DNA from: Lysobacter dokdonensis DS-58
GTDB lineage: Bacteria > Pseudomonadota > Gammaproteobacteria > Xanthomonadales > Xanthomonadaceae
NCBI RefSeq assembly: GCF_000770795.1
Contig: NZ_JRKJ01000004.1
Span: 1-64,000, forward strand
Length of the DNA: 64,000 nt
Direction: 5' to 3'
Shown: positions 7,050 through 16,607 of the stretch, piece after piece
Layout of the letters: each line of letters opens with the position of its first letter
Numbering within the stretch: position 1 is the first letter of the stretch
Program-made: the position numbers and the translations under genes
Notes under the pieces: generated by a model
Databases searched by the model: none
What the model saw: only the letters and a program-made list of their open reading frames with translations
What the model was told of the DNA's origin: nothing

Positions 7050-10000
7050 TTACCAGGTGTAGCGGATGCCGACCTGGCCGCCCCACACGCCGTCGATGGC
7101 GCCGCCGTCCATGTAGTTCAGGCCGCCCCACACGTCGACGCGCTGGCCGATCTTCGCGTTCACGCCGAACTCCACCTGGCCGCTCGTGCCTTCCGTGGTG
7201 GTGCGGCCGGTGAACGTATCGGCGACGGTGAAGCTGGTCTCGCCGTCGAATTCGCGCACGATGCTCAGCACGCCGTACGGCGTCCACTTCGTGCCCGAGG
7301 CCGAGTCGAAGGTCTGCTCCATTTCCAGGCCGAGGCGGGCGCGCGAGGAGGTGCCGCCGTCGGACACGAAGTCCGCCAGGTCGCCCTCGATGCGGTCCAC
7401 GTTCTCGACGGTGGTGCGCGTGTACTGCACCTGCGGCACCAGCTTCAGGCCGCCGGCCGAGGTCCAGATATTCCAGCCCAGCTCGGCGTTGAAGGCGCCG
7501 GCATCGCCGCCGACTTCACGCACGCCGCCCAGCGAGGTCATGTCGGCGTCGAAATGCATCCAGCGGTACGACACGTCGGCGTACATGCCGTTCTGGCCGA
7601 GCCAGGTGAGGTAGCCGCCGAGCGTCGTGCCGTCGATGTCGTCGTCGCCGAAGCCGTTCGCCAGATCCTGTTTGCCGCGCGACTTCGACAGGCTGGCGCC
7701 GATGTAGAAGCCGTCGGTGATCAGCGCGTTGTAACCCGCTTCGACACCCTGGTTGGTCTGGTCGAAGGCGAAGTTGCTCGAGGCCGGCAGGTTGTCCAGC
7801 TGCGCTTCGGGGTTGATCGTGCCCTTGTCGCCGAACACGCGCACCCACGCGCCCTTGTCGCTGTCGCCCAGCTGCGAGAACACGCCCATGCGCTGGCGGA
7901 ACGTGCCGACCTGCGCCGCCATCAGGCTGTGCGCGCCGGGGACGATCGCCGTGGCGAGCGCACCGGTGTCGTTCAGGCCGCCGAAGCCGAGCGTCAGCGA
8001 GAACATGTCGACCGCACCGTTGGCCGCGGTGATGTGCGGGTTCACGGCGACCTTCAGGTCGAGGAAGTTGTTCGCGTTGAAGTTCACGTTGCCGGCGATG
8101 ATGCTGCCCGCGCGCACGTTGTTCGCCTGCGATTCGCCCGTGACCACGACGACCGGGATGTCGATCTCCGTCGCGCCGGTCAGCATGTCGAGCACGTTGA
8201 TGTTGAGCGACTGCACCGCGTTGTTGGCGAAGTTGCCGTCGACGTAGAGCATGTCGCTCGCCCCGTTGAGCAGCGAGACGTCGACGTTCAGCGCACCCTG
8301 GCCGGCGAAATCGCCGTGGATGGTGAGCGTGTCGTCCGGCGCGCCGTCGAGGAAGCTGATCGTGCCGTTGTTGGTGAAGGCGACCGGGTTGAGTACCGCG
8401 ATCGGCGCCGCGGCCGGATTGGCCGTCAGCGTGACCACGCTGCTGCCCGTACCCATGTCGATCGTGCTGTCGCCGAGGATCGAGAGGGTGCCGGTGTTGG
8501 CGAAGCTGTTGCCCGTCGCGCTGTTGCCGCCCAGGCCGATGCCCGCGTCGTGCAGGACGATCGTGCCGGCATTGACGATGGCATCGTCGCCGTCGCCGAA
8601 GTCGGTCGCGTGGCCGCGCACGGTCCACGTGCCGCCGGCCGCATTCGTCAGGCGGTCGTTGCCCGCGCCCGTCACCAGCGCGCCGACGATGTCGCCGCTG
8701 TTGGTGACCAGGTCGAAGCCGTCGCCGCCGTGGATCGCGATGCTGCCCTCTTCCGACGCCTGCGCGACGATGTCGCCGGTGTTGTTGACCGTGGCGTTGC
8801 CGAAGACATCCAGGCTCAGCGCGACGGCGTAGTCGGCGTGGATCGCGCCGATCGTGCCGCTGTTGGTCACCGTCGCATCGGCATCGCCGCCGACGCGCAG
8901 GCCGATGGTTTCGCCCGCGGCGTGCGCGGCGATGGTGCCGCTGTTGCCGAAGGTGACGTTGCCGCCGTCGTAGGAACCGGCGATCGCACCGATCGCGGCG
9001 CCGTTGTAGGCGATCGCATAGATCTCGCCGCCGTTGGAAGCGAACAGGTCGCCGCCCGCGTACGCACCGAAGCCGATGGCCAGGCCGCCCGCGCCTTCCG
9101 ACGTGGCGGTGATGTGGCCGCCGTTGTCGGCGTGCAGCGTGCCGCCGGCCGCCAGGGCGCCGATGGCGATGCCGCCGTCGCCTTCCGCGAAGGCGGACAG
9201 CGTGCCGTCGTTGCCGAAGGTCACGTCTTCGCCGGAGACGCGCGCGCCGTAGGCCATGCCGTCCGCGCCCGTGGCCGTCGCCGTGGCGTGGCCACCATTG
9301 AACGCGTCGACCGTGTCGCCGTTGGCGAACAGGCCGATCGCATGCGAACCCGCGGTGGCCGTGATGTCGCCGGTGTTGTCGACGTTGGCGGTGGCGCCGA
9401 GCGCGAAGATCGCAACCGCATCGTAGTTGGCGGTCACGGCAATCGAACCGCCGTTGCCGATGCTCGCCACGCCCGTGTCGCTGTACGCCGACGCGCCGTA
9501 CGCATCGCCACTGGCCGCGGTGACCGTGAGGTCGCCCTGGTTGTCGATGTCGGCGGTGGTCGAGGCGAGGACCGCGATGCCGACCGCGTCCTGCTCCATG
9601 CCGGTCACGTTGACCATCATGTGGCCGGTGTTGCCGGCGTTCACGACATCGCCGCTGCCTTCGATGCCCGCTGCGAAGGCGTAGCCCGTGACCTGCGTCG
9701 TACCGCCGTTGGTGACGTCGACGTTGGGGCCGCGCGCCTCGATGCCGATGGCTTCGGCGTACGAAGAGACCACGGAGATCGTGCCGGTGCCGTCGATGAG
9801 GATGTCGCCGTCGCCCATGACCTGGATGCCCAGGGCCACGTCGTGCGCGGTGACGCTGATCGCACCGTCGTTGGTGACGTGCGCCAGGCCGCCTTCGGCG
9901 ACGAACCCGGCGATGCCGATGCCGTTGCCTTCCTCGACGGCGAGCGGCGGGGGCGTGTTGCTGCCGCCGAGCTGCGAGACGGTGATCGAACCGGTGTTGA

Positions 10001-13000
10001 CGATCGTGGCATCGAGCGCGTCGAACGCCACGCCCACCGCGGCCGGGCCGCCGGTGACGAGGACGTCGCCGCCGTTGTCGATCGTGAGGTGCGCACCGTA
10101 GCCGTACAGGCCACCGGCCATGCCGTATTCGTTGTTCGCCGTGACCGTCGCGCCCGCGAGATTGTGGATCGACGCATCGCCGTATTCGGAACCGGCGACC
10201 ACGCCCATCACCATCGCGCCGGTGACCGGGGAACCGACGCCGACATCGATCGTGCCGCTGTTGGTGACCGACACCGCGCCGTCGTACGACGTGGCGAGGA
10301 TGCCCAGGCCCTGGCGGCCGAGCGTGGCGGCCGTGATTGCGCCGCCGTTGACGACCGTGACGTCGCCGCCATCGGCGATGGCGTTGATGCCCGACGCGTA
10401 CTTGCCGGTGGCGAGGATCGAACCATCGCTGTCGATCGCGATGTCGCCGTCGTAGGTCGTCGCGTCGATACCGACGCCGCGGCCGTTGAAGAAGCCGCCG
10501 TACGCGGCGATGTCGCCGGTGTTGCCGATGGTGACGTTGCCGTATTCCGAGTAGCCCACGACGCCGGTGGCGACGCGCCCGTTGTGCGCTTCGACCGAGC
10601 CGCCGTTGGTGATGTCCACGTCGCCGCCGGCGCTGCCGACGATGCCCGCGGAGGTGCCGTACTTGTTGTTGACGTTCGCGTACAGCGTGCCGGTGTTGTC
10701 GATCGACACCGTGCTGCCGTCGTACATCCCGACGCCCTGCAGCGCGACGCCGACGTCGCCGCCGTGCACCGTGATGGCGCCGGCGTTGGTCGCCGTGGTC
10801 ACGTCGCCCGAGGCGATCAGGCCGAACGCGCTGGTGCCGCTGGCGACGATCGAGCCGGTGGCGGTGTTGGTGACGTTGCTGGTTTCGTAACCGATGCCGA
10901 GCAGGCCGATCGCCTGGCCGCTGTTGGCGGTGGCGGTGACCGAGCCGTCGTTGGTCAGGATCGTGCGCGCGCCGTAGCCGAACATGCCGTACGCCGTGCC
11001 GTTGTCGACCGACGAATCGATCGAGCGGCCGGCGAAGTTGAGCACTTCGACGTCGTCGAAGCCGTAGGCGTACATGCCGAACGCGCGGCCGCTGGTGGCG
11101 TGCACGTCGATCGTGCCGTTGTTGACCTGGCGCGTGTCGTGCACCGAGTAGGTGTACAGGCCCGCGGCGATGCCGGAGGCGGCCGTCACGTCCACGTCGC
11201 CGTTGTTGACGATGTTGGCGTGCGCGTAGCCGACGCCTTCGATGCCGACGGCCGTTCCGTTGCCACTGACGGTGATCGTCGCGCTCTGGCTGAGGTCGGC
11301 GTTGTAACCCACGCCGGCCATGCCGAAGGCATTGCCCTGGACGGAGGTCGCGGTGAGCGCGCCACCGTTGGTGAGGATCGCATTGCCGTCGGCCTGCGCG
11401 AACAGACCATACGCATCGCCGGAGTACGACGAAGCGTCGAGGTCGCCGCCGTTGCGCACGGTGGCGTCGTTGTCGGCGCTGGCGAACATGCCGGTCGCGC
11501 GGCCGGAGTAGGCGTACGCGGTGATGTCGGCGCCGGTGTGCGACACCAGCTCGATGTCGCCGCCGGTCGCTTCGACGCCCGCCGCCCAGCCGTCGGCATC
11601 GGCCGACAGCGAACCGGTGTTGCTCACGTATACCGTGGCGCCCGAGGCGAAGACCGCGTCGGCGAGGTTGTAACCGCTGGCGACGATCGTGCCGTCGTTG
11701 GTCAGCGTCGCCGAGACCGCGCCGATGACCTGCGCGCCGTACGCGGCGTTGTTGGACACGCCGAGCAGGTAGCCGGTGTCGGTGTTGGTGACGGTGGCAT
11801 CGCCGCCCAGCGAATAGGCGAGCACGCCGGCGGCGGTGTCGCCCGCGTAGGCGCGGATGTCGCCGGTGTTCTCGATGCTGATCGCGTACGCGCCACCGGC
11901 CAGCGCGCCGTAGGCGACGCCGTAGTCGGAGGTCGAGACGATCGCGCCGTTGTTGTGCACGACCGCATCGCCGGCGCCCGAACGCGCCCACACGCCGTAC
12001 GAGCTGTAGCCGCCGTCGGTGGTGATGGTGCCGTTGTTGGTGATGGTCGCGGTACCGCCGTAGAAGGCGCGCGAGGTGATGCCGCGGTCGAGCACGCCGC
12101 CCATCGTTTCGATGTCGCCGTCGTTGGTGACGTTCGCATCGCCGTACAGCGAGATCGCGCGCAGGCCCGAGGCCGCGTACGCGCCCTGGACGAGCACCTG
12201 CCCGTACTCGGAGTTGGAGACGTTCGCGTCGCCCGTGTAGGTGATCGCGATCGCGCCCGTCGCCGCGCCGTACTTGGCGACGGCCTGCATCTGGCCGTTG
12301 TTCTCGATCTCGACGTCGTTCCACTTCGTCGCGGCGTAGACACCCATCGCCGTGCCTTCGCCGACGGTGACCATCAGGCCGTCGTTGGTGATCGAGATCA
12401 GGCCGTTGTTCGACTGGGTGGCGATGCCGTAGGCGATGCCGTAACCGCGGTTCATCGCGACGGTGGCCATCTGGCCGCCATTGGTGACGTTGATGTCGCC
12501 ATCGGCCGTGAGCGCGAGCATGCCGTAGGCCGAGTCTCCGCCGACGGTGATGAGCTGGCCCTGGTTGTCGATGGACGCGGCGATGTCCGCCGAGGCCACG
12601 AGGCCCTGCGCGGCGCCGTACTTCGCGCCGGCGTAGACGTTGCCGCCGTTGTAGATGCTCGCGTTGCCGAGGTAGCCGCGCGCGATGGCCGCCGCGCCGA
12701 CGGCGAACAGGTCGCCCTCGGCCGTGACGTTGCCGTAGTTCACGACATTGGCGTTGCCGCCCTGACCCATCGCCGAGACGCTGATGCCGGTGACGTCGCC
12801 GCCGTAGGCATGCACGGTGTTGTCGTTGATCGCTTCGCCCGAGGTCGTACCGCGCACGTCGATGCCCGTGGCGAACGCGCCGGTGGCGGTGATCGTGCCG
12901 GTGTTCAGCGCGCTCGCGCCGTCGCCGATCGACAGGACGCCCGCGGCAAATGCGCCGGTGCCCGTCGCGGTGGCGTTGATCGTGCCGCCGTTGACCAGGT

Positions 13001-14717
13001 CGGAGGTCACGACGCCGTAGCCGAGCATGCCGACGCCGGCGGTGCCGCCGGTGGCATTGACCAGGCTGTCGTTCTCGGCGAAGGCGTACACGCCGGCCAC
13101 GCCGATGCCGATGGCATCGCCGTAGGTCGAGGAGACGTCGACCGTCGCCCAGTTGCGGACGTACGCGTCGTAGCCGCCGGCGTAGATGCCGTAGGCGATG
13201 CCGTTGATGGCGTCGACGTCGATGCTGCCCGACGCCGTGTTGACGACGGTGGTGTCGCCGTAGCTCGTCGCCCACACGCCGAACGCGTCGCCGTTGGACG
13301 TGGCGACGACCGAACCGCTGTTGACGACATCGACGCTGCGATTGCCTTCGGCGTCGATGCCGATGGCCTGCGTGAAGCCGTCGGCGCTGAGCGCGCCGCT
13401 GTTGTCCACGATGGCGACGTCGCCGTAGGCGAACGCGCCGCGCGCGATGCCCGCCGCCGAGCTGGCGCTGGCGTTGCCTGCGTTGGTGATCGTGGCCGTG
13501 CCGTTGTACGCGCCCGCGATCAGGCCGGCTGCGCCGTAATAGCCGTTGGCGTTGACCGAGCCGGTCGCGCCGTTGGTGGTCGTGGCGCTGCCATAGGCCG
13601 AGTGGGCCCACGCGCCCTGCGCGAAGTCGCCGTCGACCTTCAGCGTGCCGTCGTTCTGGGCGAACGCGTTGCCGTAGACCGAATACGACTCCAGGCCCGT
13701 GGCGTCGACGCCGGCGACGGTGATCGTTCCTGCGTTGAGGTTGACGGCAGTGCCGTACAGCGACGCGGCGTACAGGCCCGTGGCGTCGAAGCCCGTCACG
13801 TCGATGGTGGCGCCGGCGCGATTTTCGTTGGCGGCGTAGCCGGCCAGCGCGACCGAGGAACCGCCCACGGCGGTGTCGTCGGCGGCGACGTGGATCGAAC
13901 CGACGTTGATCGTGTAGGCATCGCCGTACGGCGAGAAGGCGTACATGCCGAAGGCATCGGCGAGCGCACCGTCGCCGTAGGCGTTGATCGCGGAGGAGTT
14001 CGCCGCGCCGGCCTTGTTGGCGCCGTAGACATACAGGCCGAAGGCGACACCGTCGACACCGGTCGCCGTCGCGGTGATCGCGTCGTAGCTGCCGATCAGG
14101 CCTTCGTCGCCGGATTCCACTTCGATGCCGGCGGCCCAGGTGTAACCGGTGACGCTCAGGCCATCCCAGTAGTTGCGCACCGTAACCGAATCGGCCGTGC
14201 CGAAGAACGCGCCATCGGCAAACCCCGTGTTGGACACCACCGGCGCCGGCGCGTAGCCGTCGACCATCGTCCAGTTGCCACCGGTGCCGATGTTGACGAG
14301 CACCGCGTCGTCGCCGCCGCTCACGCCACCCGGGCCCGGATGGAAGGAGCCCGGCAGGATCGTCGGATCGTCCACCACGCCCAGGCTTTCCGGCTGCGCG
14401 CCGGCAGCGAACATCGTCGCTTCGCTCGCGCCGATGGGCGCGGCGAGGGACTGGAATTCTTCATCGACGACGCTCTTGGGCGTCCATTCGTCCGCGACGC
14501 GGGTCAGGTCGACGACCTTCGCGAATTCATGCGACAGACCGACGCGCTCGACGGGGAGCGGCGCGAGGACCGGCGATTTCGCGAGGACCGCGCCGGTGCC
14601 CGAGAACAGCAGGGCGGCGGTCGAGAGGGTGAGGACGGAGCGGACGGCGCGCGCAACGGGCGAAACGTTGTAGCGACGGGCGGCCTTGCGGCTCGCACGG
14701 GTGCGATCGTTCTTCAA
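7050..14717 (-). CDS. Giant type Va autotransporter with about 28-residue repeats
   Basis: This 2,555-residue surface protein has three parts. Residues 1-47 form a long basic signal peptide ending near AVLA. Residues of about 50-2,285 form a passenger of degenerate repeats of about 28 residues with the pattern N-x-G-x-[IV]-x-[VA]-x-A-3x-G-x-A-x-G-[ILM], roughly 75 copies by length, which predicts a long beta-helix. The last 270 residues form a 12-strand outer-membrane barrel ending in the aromatic residue of IRYTW. The start is TTG at 14717, after an AGGGGA ribosome-binding site, with an in-frame TAA seven codons upstream and no alternative start nearby. The passenger is almost Cys-free. The ligand is unknown; adhesion or biofilm is only an inference. 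Confidence 0.9.
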   Translation of the reverse strand: MKNDRTRASRKAARRYNVSPVARAVRSVLTLSTAALLFSGTGAVLAKSPVLAPLPVERVGLSHEFAKVVDLTRVADEWTPKSVVDEEFQSLAAPIGASEATMFAAGAQPESLGVVDDPTILPGSFHPGPGGVSGGDDAVLVNIGTGGNWTMVDGYAPAPVVSNTGFADGAFFGTADSVTVRNYWDGLSVTGYTWAAGIEVESGDEGLIGSYDAITATATGVDGVAFGLYVYGANKAGAANSSAINAYGDGALADAFGMYAFSPYGDAYTINVGSIHVAADDTAVGGSSVALAGYAANENRAGATIDVTGFDATGLYAASLYGTAVNLNAGTITVAGVDATGLESYSVYGNAFAQNDGTLKVDGDFAQGAWAHSAYGSATTTNGATGSVNANGYYGAAGLIAGAYNGTATITNAGNASASSAAGIARGAFAYGDVAIVDNSGALSADGFTQAIGIDAEGNRSVDVVNSGSVVATSNGDAFGVWATSYGDTTVVNTASGSIDVDAINGIAYGIYAGGYDAYVRNWATVDVSSTYGDAIGIGVAGVYAFAENDSLVNATGGTAGVGMLGYGVVTSDLVNGGTINATATGTGAFAAGVLSIGDGASALNTGTITATGAFATGIDVRGTTSGEAINDNTVHAYGGDVTGISVSAMGQGGNANVVNYGNVTAEGDLFAVGAAAIARGYLGNASIYNGGNVYAGAKYGAAQGLVASADIAASIDNQGQLITVGGDSAYGMLALTADGDINVTNGGQMATVAMNRGYGIAYGIATQSNNGLISITNDGLMVTVGEGTAMGVYAATKWNDVEIENNGQMQAVAKYGAATGAIAITYTGDANVSNSEYGQVLVQGAYAASGLRAISLYGDANVTNDGDIETMGGVLDRGITSRAFYGGTATITNNGTITTDGGYSSYGVWARSGAGDAVVHNNGAIVSTSDYGVAYGALAGGAYAISIENTGDIRAYAGDTAAGVLAYSLGGDATVTNTDTGYLLGVSNNAAYGAQVIGAVSATLTNDGTIVASGYNLADAVFASGATVYVSNTGSLSADADGWAAGVEATGGDIELVSHTGADITAYAYSGRATGMFASADNDATVRNGGDLDASSYSGDAYGLFAQADGNAILTNGGALTATSVQGNAFGMAGVGYNADLSQSATITVSGNGTAVGIEGVGYAHANIVNNGDVDVTAASGIAAGLYTYSVHDTRQVNNGTIDVHATSGRAFGMYAYGFDDVEVLNFAGRSIDSSVDNGTAYGMFGYGARTILTNDGSVTATANSGQAIGLLGIGYETSNVTNTATGSIVASGTSAFGLIASGDVTTATNAGAITVHGGDVGVALQGVGMYDGSTVSIDNTGTLYANVNNKYGTSAGIVGSAGGDVDITNGGSVEAHNGRVATGVVGYSEYGNVTIGNTGDIAAYGGFFNGRGVGIDATTYDGDIAIDSDGSILATGKYASGINAIADGGDVTVVNGGAITAATLGRQGLGILATSYDGAVSVTNSGTIDVGVGSPVTGAMVMGVVAGSEYGDASIHNLAGATVTANNEYGMAGGLYGYGAHLTIDNGGDVLVTGGPAAVGVAFDALDATIVNTGSITVSQLGGSNTPPPLAVEEGNGIGIAGFVAEGGLAHVTNDGAISVTAHDVALGIQVMGDGDILIDGTGTISVVSSYAEAIGIEARGPNVDVTNGGTTQVTGYAFAAGIEGSGDVVNAGNTGHMMVNVTGMEQDAVGIAVLASTTADIDNQGDLTVTAASGDAYGASAYSDTGVASIGNGGSIAVTANYDAVAIFALGATANVDNTGDITATAGSHAIGLFANGDTVDAFNGGHATATATGADGMAYGARVSGEDVTFGNDGTLSAFAEGDGGIAIGALAAGGTLHADNGGHITATSEGAGGLAIGFGAYAGGDLFASNGGEIYAIAYNGAAIGAIAGSYDGGNVTFGNSGTIAAHAAGETIGLRVGGDADATVTNSGTIGAIHADYAVALSLDVFGNATVNNTGDIVAQASEEGSIAIHGGDGFDLVTNSGDIVGALVTGAGNDRLTNAAGGTWTVRGHATDFGDGDDAIVNAGTIVLHDAGIGLGGNSATGNSFANTGTLSILGDSTIDMGTGSSVVTLTANPAAAPIAVLNPVAFTNNGTISFLDGAPDDTLTIHGDFAGQGALNVDVSLLNGASDMLYVDGNFANNAVQSLNINVLDMLTGATEIDIPVVVVTGESQANNVRAGSIIAGNVNFNANNFLDLKVAVNPHITAANGAVDMFSLTLGFGGLNDTGALATAIVPGAHSLMAAQVGTFRQRMGVFSQLGDSDKGAWVRVFGDKGTINPEAQLDNLPASSNFAFDQTNQGVEAGYNALITDGFYIGASLSKSRGKQDLANGFGDDDIDGTTLGGYLTWLGQNGMYADVSYRWMHFDADMTSLGGVREVGGDAGAFNAELGWNIWTSAGGLKLVPQVQYTRTTVENVDRIEGDLADFVSDGGTSSRARLGLEMEQTFDSASGTKWTPYGVLSIVREFDGETSFTVADTFTGRTTTEGTSGQVEFGVNAKIGQRVDVWGGLNYMDGGAIDGVWGGQVGIRYTW

Positions 14718-14791
14718 GATGTTCCCCTGATTGTTTTACGGAAGCCCTGGAACCGCGTCCTGCGGTGCCCCCCGGCTCCAACCCCTGTGAC

Positions 14792-14813
14792 CTGAGTCTC
14801 GGTTCGGACTCAG
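14792..14813. repeat. Inverted repeat upstream of the autotransporter
   Basis: CTGAGTC and GACTCAG form a 7-bp perfect inverted repeat with an 8-nt loop, 75 bp before the TTG start. A third half-copy (CCGAGTC) lies at 14819-14825. It could be an operator or a leader hairpin. The rest of the 240-bp gap up to coq7 shows no gene. Confidence 0.4.
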
Positions 14814-14957
14814 TTCAGCCGAGTCTAAAGTGAATACCCTCACGATTGGAATAGGACGCCGATCACGTTACCGGGAGTGGACATTCAGTGACCTGAAGAC
14901 CCCCGGGAAACGAGATCGCCCCGATCTTGCTTACGAAGGATGCGTAGACTTCCGGCC

Positions 14958-15596
14958 ATGCCGCGTGAAATCAGCCCGCTCGACCGCTTCCTCATCGACG
15001 CCCAGAACGCGCTGTCCACCGTGTTCGGCCGGCCCGACGCCGCGCGCGGCAACCCGGCCGGCGACACGGCCGAAGTGGTCCTCGAAGACGAGGAGCGCCG
15101 GCACGCCGCCGGGCTGATGCGGATCAACCATGTCGGCGAGGTCTGCGCGCAGGCGCTCTACGTCGGCCAGGCCGCCGTGGCCCGCGATCCGGTCACGCGC
15201 CAGGCGCTGCTGGCGGCCGCCGCGGAGGAAACCGACCACCTGGCCTGGTGCGCCGACCGCCTTTCCGAACTCGACGCACGCCCCAGCCTGCTCAACCCGG
15301 TGTGGTACGCCGGCAGCTATGCCATCGGCGTGCTCGCCGGGCTGCGCGGCGACGGCTGGAACCTGGGCTTCGTGGTCGAAACCGAGCGCCAGGTGGAAGC
15401 CCACCTGCACGAACACCTCGAGCGGCTGCCCGCCGCCGACCTGCGCAGCCGCGCGATCCTGGAAACGATGAAGGCCGACGAAGCGCGGCACGCGGACCAT
15501 GCGCAGGCGCAAGGCGCGCGCGTGTTGCCGCAGCCGGTGCCGACGATGATGGCGGCGGCGTCGAACCTGATGAAGGCGATCGCCTACCGCATCTAG
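14958..15596 (+). CDS. coq7: Demethoxyubiquinone hydroxylase Coq7
   Basis: This 212-residue di-iron monooxygenase makes the last ring hydroxylation of ubiquinone, turning demethoxyubiquinol into demethylubiquinol. The two ferritin-like ligand motifs are visible: [12 protein letters not shown] then EETDHLAWC in the first half, and [13 protein letters not shown] then [14 protein letters not shown] in the second. The start [10 protein letters not shown] at 14958 is preferred over an ATG-like codon six residues upstream because family members begin there. Coq7 replaces UbiF in Xanthomonadaceae. The gene is monocistronic and convergent with speD. Confidence 0.95.
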   Translation: MPREISPLDRFLIDAQNALSTVFGRPDAARGNPAGDTAEVVLEDEERRHAAGLMRINHVGEVCAQALYVGQAAVARDPVTRQALLAAAAEETDHLAWCADRLSELDARPSLLNPVWYAGSYAIGVLAGLRGDGWNLGFVVETERQVEAHLHEHLERLPAADLRSRAILETMKADEARHADHAQAQGARVLPQPVPTMMAAASNLMKAIAYRI

Positions 15597-15600
15597 GCAG

Positions 15601-15622
15601 AAGGCCGGCTTTCGCCGGCCTT
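15601..15622. terminator. Hairpin between convergent coq7 and speD
   Basis: AAGGCCGGC and GCCGGCCTT form a 9-bp perfect stem with a TTTC loop, 4 nt after the coq7 stop and just before the speD stop. The AA/TT ends make it usable on both strands, although U-tracts are short. Confidence 0.65.
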
Positions 15623-15628
15623 CGTCGC

Positions 15629-16420
15629 TCACTCGGTCAGGTTGCGACCGTGGTAGAGCTCTTCGATCTCGCGCTTGAGGCGCGCTTCGATCTTCATGCG
15701 CTCCTTGAACGAGAGGTTCTTGGCCTTTTCCTCGAACAGGTAGTTGTCGAGGTCGAACTCCTTCAGGTGCATCTTCGTGTGGAAGATGTTTTCCTGGTAG
15801 ACGTTGACGTCGAGCATCTCGTAGCGCGACTTCACGTTCTTGGCCAGGTAGTCCTGGATCGAGTTGATCTTGTGGTCGATGTAATGCTTGCGGCCCTTGA
15901 TGTCGCGGGTGAAGCCGCGCACGCGGTAGTCCATTACCACGATGTCCGACTCCAGGCTCTCGATGAGGTAGTTCAGGGCCTTCAGCGGGGAAATCACGCC
16001 GCAGGTGGCCACGTCGATGTCGGCGCGGAAGGTCGCGATGCCGTTGTCCGGATGGGTTTCCGGATACGTGTGCACCGTGATGTGCGACTTGTCCATGTGC
16101 GCGACCACCGCCTCGGAGATCACGCCCTTGGCGAGCGACTTCTCCACGACCGGCTGTTCGCTGATCAGGATGGTGACCGACGCGCCCTGCGGGTCGTAGT
16201 CCTGGCGGGCCACGTTGAGGATGTTGGCGCCGATGATCTCCGCCACGTCCGTGAGGATCTGCGTGAGGCGGTCGGCGTTGTATTCCTCGTCGATGTATTC
16301 GATGTAGCGCTGGCGCTGCTCTTCCGACACCGCGTAGCAGACGTCGTAGATGTTGAACGACAGCGCCTTGGTGAGGTTGTTGAAGCCCTGGAGCTTGAGG
16401 CGCGGCAGCGGCTTGACCAT
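15629..16420 (-). CDS. speD: S-adenosylmethionine decarboxylase proenzyme
   Basis: This 263-residue protein is of the long bacterial (E. coli) SpeD type and makes decarboxylated SAM for spermidine synthesis. The self-cleavage site lies in [13 protein letters not shown], where Ser112 would become the pyruvoyl group; the surrounding His and Glu and the C140 region (DVATCG) are kept. The start [10 protein letters not shown] at 16420 matches the family; upstream in-frame codons lie in the divergent clp promoter region. With the decarboxylase at 51 kb it is one of two polyamine-related enzymes in the window, but the two are not linked. Confidence 0.95.
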   Translation of the reverse strand: MVKPLPRLKLQGFNNLTKALSFNIYDVCYAVSEEQRQRYIEYIDEEYNADRLTQILTDVAEIIGANILNVARQDYDPQGASVTILISEQPVVEKSLAKGVISEAVVAHMDKSHITVHTYPETHPDNGIATFRADIDVATCGVISPLKALNYLIESLESDIVVMDYRVRGFTRDIKGRKHYIDHKINSIQDYLAKNVKSRYEMLDVNVYQENIFHTKMHLKEFDLDNYLFEEKAKNLSFKERMKIEARLKREIEELYHGRNLTE

Positions 16421-16607
16421 CGGTCGAGTCCTTGGGTGGTGCACGGCGAGGGGGTGCCGTCGAGGGGCGCGATTATGCGGCATGCGGCCCGGAAGCGGCA
16501 TCGCGTGGCGTGCACGTATCTACCGCTGCTCCGGAATTGGGCCTAAGCTGCGGCGATCCCCCTGTTCCACACCAAGCTCCAACCACCCGGATCCCCTGAC
16601 CGCGCCC

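Noticed and set aside
7516-13611. 2,031-codon second frame on the minus strand
   Set aside because: The product is nearly all Arg, Gly and Gln, typical of a shifted frame in GC-rich repeats, and it lacks a barrel or signal.
7050-14717. Possible CRISPR or tandem DNA repeat array
   Set aside because: The periodicity is 84 bp, in frame and degenerate at the DNA level, with no constant repeat and variable spacer pattern. It encodes protein repeats.
6798-14795. 2,665-codon plus-strand open frame
   Set aside because: It is exactly antisense and in codon register with the autotransporter; its product is Arg/Ala/Val/Asp-rich low complexity without any domain. It stays open because TTA, CTA and TCA codons are avoided in the real gene.
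16421-16607. Clp self-binding site (TGTGA-N6-TCACA) between speD and clp
   Set aside because: No half-site pair of acceptable match was found.
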